A DNA stretch of 18,768 bases. Origin: Amnimonas aquatica (GTDB lineage Bacteria; Pseudomonadota; Gammaproteobacteria; Pseudomonadales; Moraxellaceae). The stretch spans positions 1 to 18,768 of the forward strand of contig NZ_PTQZ01000009.1 of assembly GCF_002943415.1 (NCBI RefSeq). Reading direction: 5' to 3'. The notes under the pieces are model-generated. The model made no database searches. It was not told the origin of the DNA and was given only the letters and a program-made list of their open reading frames with translations. Made by a program: the position numbers and the translations under genes. Positions 15,706 to 18,768 of this stretch are shown here, in pieces. Every line of letters begins with the position of its first letter. The first letter of the stretch is position 1.

Positions 15706-17172
15706 ATGACCGATTCGACGACCCAGCGCCCGGCCATCATCGCGTCCGCCCTGCTCTCCGCCCTTCTGCTGCTGCCCTCGCCGGCGCTGGCCGACACCGG
15801 CACCAACACGCTGCCCGAGCTCGGCCAGCCCGCCGACCTGATCGCCGACAAGGGCACCGAGTCACGCCTGGGCCAGGCCTGGCTGCGCCAGCTGCGCGGC
15901 AGCACGCCGCTGTGGCAGGAGCCGCTGGTCAGCGATTACATCGAAGACCTGGTGTACCGCCTCGCCCTGCACAGCCAGCTGGTCGAGCCGCAGTTCTCGC
16001 TGGTGGTGGTCGACAACCGCGAGGTCAACGCCTTCGCCGTGCCCGGCGGGGTGATCGGCATCAACACCGGGCTGATCCTGACCGCCGACCGCGAGGATGA
16101 AGTCGCCGGCGTCATGGCCCACGAGCTCGGCCACCTGAGCCAGCGTCACTTCGCGCGCTCGCAGGAGGCCAACCAGTACAACCAGTGGCTGGCCCTCGGC
16201 GGCCTGCTCGCCAGCATCGCGGCGGCCTCGGCCGGCGGCGGCTCGGGTGATGCCGCCATGGCGCTGGGCATGTCGGCGCAGGCCGCCGCGCTGCAGAACC
16301 AGCTGCGCTACAGCCGAGCCTTCGAGCAGGAGGCCGACCGCGTCGGCATGCAGACCCTGACCCAGGCCGGCTACGACCCGCGCGCCATGCCGGACTTCTT
16401 CCTCAAGCTCGAGCGTGCCACGCGCCAGCTCGGCTACATGCCGGAATTCCTGCTCACCCACCCGCTGTCGACCACCCGCCTCTCCGACCTGGAGCGCCGC
16501 GTCAACGACTGGCCACGCCAGCTCAACCCGCCCCGCCCCGAATTCCGGCTGATCCAGGTGCGCCTGCAGGTGGCCTACAGCAAGCAGCTCAACGAAATGA
16601 TCGCGGCCTTCCAGGAAGCGCTGAAGGCGCCCAACCCGCCGGACGCCACCCGCCTCGGCCTGAGCCTGGCGCTGCTGCGCAACAACCAGGTCGATGCCGC
16701 CGCCGACACGCTGGCGCCGTTGCTGAAGGCCGAGCCCAACCGGCTCGACTACCGCATCACCGCCATCGATATCGACCTCGCGCGGCGCGACTACGCCGCC
16801 GCCATGAAGCGCAGCCAGGACGGCCTGTCGCTGTTCCCCGGCCAGCGCAGCCTGCTCGACCGCCTGACCCGCTCCGCGCTGCCCCTGAAGCAGGGCGACC
16901 AGCTGCGGCCGCTGCTGGACCAGGCCGTGCGCCGCCATGCCGGCGATCCGCTGGTCTGGCGCCTGCTCTCCGACTGCGCTGCCAGCCAGGGCGACAGCCT
17001 GGCGGTGTTCCGCGCCCGCGCCGAGCTGTTCTTCCTGACCGGCCGCCAGAAGGCCGCCGAAGACCAGATGCGCAACGCCCTGCGTCTGGCGCGCGACAAC
17101 TACCCGCTGAGCGCGCAGCTTTCGCGCCGGCTGGAAGACATGAAGAAACTGGACGCCGAGTTCCGGCGCTGA
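15706..17172 (+). CDS. bepA: Periplasmic M48 metalloprotease/chaperone of the BepA family
   Basis: This 488-residue protein has a Sec signal peptide (1-29, ending ALA), an M48 zinc protease domain and a C-terminal TPR region (about 285-488). The zinc site is H139-E140-x-x-H143 (AHELGHLSQRH) with E207 in the EQEAD motif. H252 in LLTHPLSTTR corresponds to the regulatory H246 of E. coli BepA. In E. coli this protein helps LptD fold and degrades stalled outer-membrane proteins at the BAM complex. The TPR region is less conserved but contains DYRITAIDIDLARRDYAAAM and VWRLLSDCAASQGDSL. Length equals E. coli BepA (487). The 84-bp gap to the convergent nadA holds a hairpin. Confidence 0.93.
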   Translation: MTDSTTQRPAIIASALLSALLLLPSPALADTGTNTLPELGQPADLIADKGTESRLGQAWLRQLRGSTPLWQEPLVSDYIEDLVYRLALHSQLVEPQFSLVVVDNREVNAFAVPGGVIGINTGLILTADREDEVAGVMAHELGHLSQRHFARSQEANQYNQWLALGGLLASIAAASAGGGSGDAAMALGMSAQAAALQNQLRYSRAFEQEADRVGMQTLTQAGYDPRAMPDFFLKLERATRQLGYMPEFLLTHPLSTTRLSDLERRVNDWPRQLNPPRPEFRLIQVRLQVAYSKQLNEMIAAFQEALKAPNPPDATRLGLSLALLRNNQVDAAADTLAPLLKAEPNRLDYRITAIDIDLARRDYAAAMKRSQDGLSLFPGQRSLLDRLTRSALPLKQGDQLRPLLDQAVRRHAGDPLVWRLLSDCAASQGDSLAVFRARAELFFLTGRQKAAEDQMRNALRLARDNYPLSAQLSRRLEDMKKLDAEFRR

Positions 17173-17183
17173 GGTGACGGCAC

Positions 17184-17217
17184 GCCATGGAGCCGACCCG
17201 AAGTACGGCCCCATGGC
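17184..17217. repeat. Imperfect hairpin between convergent bepA and nadA
   Basis: GCCATGG-a-GCCG pairs with CGGC-c-CCATGGC: 7 and 4 bp around one A/C mismatch, with a 10-nt loop. It lies 12 nt past the bepA stop and 40 nt past the nadA stop. It has no T run on either side, so it may be a stability element or a weak two-way terminator. Confidence 0.55.
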
Positions 17218-17256
17218 ATGCCCGAATCGACCCCCGCCGTCTGATCCGCGCCGGCC

Positions 17257-18324
17257 TCAGCCGCCGCGGGCGCGCTTGAGTTCGGCGGAGAAATCGAGCA
17301 TGCGCTGCAGCGGCACCATGGCCTTCACGCGCACGTCCTCATCGACGAAGATCTCCTCGCCCCCGTGCTCCAGCACATGCGCCAGGTTGTCGAGCGCGTT
17401 CATGGCCATCCACGGGCAATGCGCGCAGGAGCGGCAGGTGGCGCCGTTGCCGGCCGTCGGGGCCTCCATGAAGATCTTGCCGGGCGCGGCCTGCTGCATC
17501 TTGTAGAAAATACCGCGGTCGGTGGCGACGATCAGGCGCTCGTTGGGCAGGTCACGAGCCGCCGCGATCAGCTGCGAAGTCGAACCCACGGCATCTGCGA
17601 TCTCCACCACCGAGGCCGGCGACTCCGGGTGCACCAGCACGGCGGCATCGGGGAACTGCTTCTTGAGGTCGAGAATGCCGCGCGACTTGAACTCCTCGTG
17701 CACGATGCAGGAGCTGTCCCAGAGGATCATGTCGGCGCCGGTGACCTTCTGCACATAGCCGCCGAGGTACTTGTCCGGCGCCCAGATGACCTTCTCGCCG
17801 AGACCGGCCAGGTGGTCGACGACATCCACCGCGATGCTGGAAGTCACCACCCAGTCCGCCCTCGCCTTCACCGCCGCCGAGGTGTTGGCATAGACCACCA
17901 CGGTGTGGTCCGGGTGCTGGTCGCAGAACGCGGTGAAGGTGTCGGCCGGGCAACCCAGGTCGAGCGAGCAGGTCGCTTCCAGCGTGGGCATGAGCACGCG
18001 CTTTTCGGGGTTGAGGATCTTCGCGGTCTCGCCCATGAACTTGACGCCGGCGACCACCAGCGTCCTGGCCGGATGGGCATTGCCGAAGCGGGCCATCTCC
18101 AGCGAGTCGGAGACGCAGCCACCGGTTTCCTCGGCCAACGACTGCAGCTCGGGATCGGTGTAGTAATGCGCCACCAGCACGGCATCCTCGCGGACCAGCA
18201 GGTCCTTGATGCGCGCGCGCAGCGCCTGTTTCTCGGCCGGGCTCAGCGTGTCCTGAACCTCGTGCAGATGATCGAGGTGCTGCTGGACAAGCCGCTGGGC
18301 GGCGTGGTCGACGGGCTGGTTCAT
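17257..18324 (-). CDS. nadA: Quinolinate synthase NadA
   Basis: This 355-residue cytoplasmic iron-sulfur enzyme condenses iminoaspartate (from NadB) with dihydroxyacetone phosphate to quinolinate in de novo NAD synthesis. The three cluster cysteines are C119 (EATCSLD), C206 (DSSCIVHEE) and C303 in CRSCAHC. The C297 and C300 that precede it match the C291/C294 pair reported to form a disulfide switch in E. coli. [20 protein letters not shown] and HPES are family signatures. The open frame extends 89 codons upstream with no family similarity; ATG 18324 follows GGGGGTG and gives the expected N-terminus. nadB and nadC are not in the window. Confidence 0.97.
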   Translation of the reverse strand: MNQPVDHAAQRLVQQHLDHLHEVQDTLSPAEKQALRARIKDLLVREDAVLVAHYYTDPELQSLAEETGGCVSDSLEMARFGNAHPARTLVVAGVKFMGETAKILNPEKRVLMPTLEATCSLDLGCPADTFTAFCDQHPDHTVVVYANTSAAVKARADWVVTSSIAVDVVDHLAGLGEKVIWAPDKYLGGYVQKVTGADMILWDSSCIVHEEFKSRGILDLKKQFPDAAVLVHPESPASVVEIADAVGSTSQLIAAARDLPNERLIVATDRGIFYKMQQAAPGKIFMEAPTAGNGATCRSCAHCPWMAMNALDNLAHVLEHGGEEIFVDEDVRVKAMVPLQRMLDFSAELKRARGG

Positions 18325-18365
18325 GGCACACCCCCGTGCGTGACGTGAAAAAGACAAGGGTCGCG

Positions 18366-18371
18366 ATTCTA
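18366..18371 (-). promoter_or_regulatory. Putative nadA promoter -10
   Basis: On the minus strand TAGAAT lies 42 nt upstream of the nadA ATG in an otherwise GC-rich 133-bp gap. The -35 region is weak (GTGTCC at 17-nt spacing). No clear T-tailed terminator for the upstream gene is seen in this gap. Confidence 0.45.
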
Positions 18372-18457
18372 GCGCAGCCCTCGGCAAAGGACACCGTTTT
18401 CCTGTGGGCATGTGTGACCGGGATTTGCGGTGCCCCTTGCCAGGGCGCGCGCCGGCC

Positions 18458-18768
18458 TCAGGCCCGCCGGAACGCCAGGTGGTAGCCGTTGCAGTCGCGG
18501 ATGCCGAACTCGCGGCCGCCGTAGGGCATGTCCTGCGGCGGCCAGGCCACGGTGACACCGGTGCCGATGGCCGCGAACACGGCATCGACATCGGCGACGC
18601 TGAAATAGAGCGTGCCGGTGAACGCGGGCGGCCCGCCCCAGAGGTCGGCGGCGGTGAAGATCAGCGTGGCGCCGGCCTGCGTGACGGTGAGCGTGGCATC
18701 GCCCGGGTCGCTGACGCTGAAACCAGGCAGGGCGCGGTAGAAACCACGGGTGGCATCGAGGTCGTGGC
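18458..18768 (-). CDS. VOC (glyoxalase/bleomycin resistance fold) protein, C-terminal part
   Basis: This is the last ~103 residues of a gene that starts beyond the right window edge. The visible part begins [20 protein letters not shown], the usual first strand and helix of the vicinal-oxygen-chelate fold. It continues with [17 protein letters not shown] and ends [28 protein letters not shown]. The closing [14 protein letters not shown] pattern is characteristic of the glyoxalase-like superfamily. Members range from lactoylglutathione lyase to dioxygenases and antibiotic-binding proteins. The small size and lack of context allow no substrate call. It reads toward nadA on the same strand, 133 bp away. 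Confidence 0.88.
   Translation of the reverse strand, partial: HDLDATRGFYRALPGFSVSDPGDATLTVTQAGATLIFTAADLWGGPPAFTGTLYFSVADVDAVFAAIGTGVTVAWPPQDMPYGGREFGIRDCNGYHLAFRRA

Noticed and set aside
15862..17214. 450-codon minus-strand open frame opposite bepA
   Set aside because: bepA has signal peptide, HExxH zinc site and normal length on the plus strand; the antisense frame has no family features.

Overview
The window is a GC-rich, densely packed piece of a gammaproteobacterial chromosome. The order aspS-yebC-ruvC-ruvA-ruvB-ybgC-tolQ-tolR-tolA-tolB-pal-cpoB-queE-queC matches, as far as I recall, the arrangement in Pseudomonas aeruginosa and resembles that in xanthomonads. A RegB/RoxS-type kinase, a pseudomonad-like AspRS and a PA3496-like small gene fit a Pseudomonas-, Xanthomonas- or Nevskia-like lineage. 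The genus cannot be fixed by reading alone. I see no transposase, phage gene, tRNA, rRNA, CRISPR array or compositional island.

Left part, minus strand (1-2009): a RegB-type redox sensor kinase cut by the window edge, an intrinsic terminator, iron superoxide dismutase sodB behind an AT-rich promoter with a palindrome, and a small charged protein. A divergent control region (2010-2179) separates these from the plus-strand block.

Central block, plus strand (2180-14025): aspS and yebC (translation), the RuvABC Holliday-junction machinery, then the complete Tol-Pal envelope system. RuvB, YbgC and TolQ are joined by ATGA overlaps. TolQRA is the inner-membrane motor, TolB and Pal are the periplasmic and outer-membrane partners, and CpoB links Tol-Pal to peptidoglycan synthesis. 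A 20-bp-spaced direct repeat lies just before pal and a strong terminator just after it, so pal may be expressed partly on its own. queE and queC (queuosine precursor synthesis) follow cpoB closely.

Right part (14026-18768): gcvR and bcp on the plus strand, ended by a terminator. A TusA-like sulfur carrier gene (minus) is divergent from the periplasmic metalloprotease/chaperone gene bepA (plus). bepA converges on nadA (minus, NAD synthesis) across a hairpin. A partial VOC/glyoxalase-fold gene (minus) runs off the right edge.

Every gene but the small 1767-2009 one falls in a well-known family. I find no convincing undescribed multi-gene system. The observations worth checking are regulatory sites and residue-level variations: the predicted non-discriminating AspRS, RegB redox motifs, a TonB-like TolA linker, the Pal-flanking signals, and a Bcp lacking the usual resolving cysteine.
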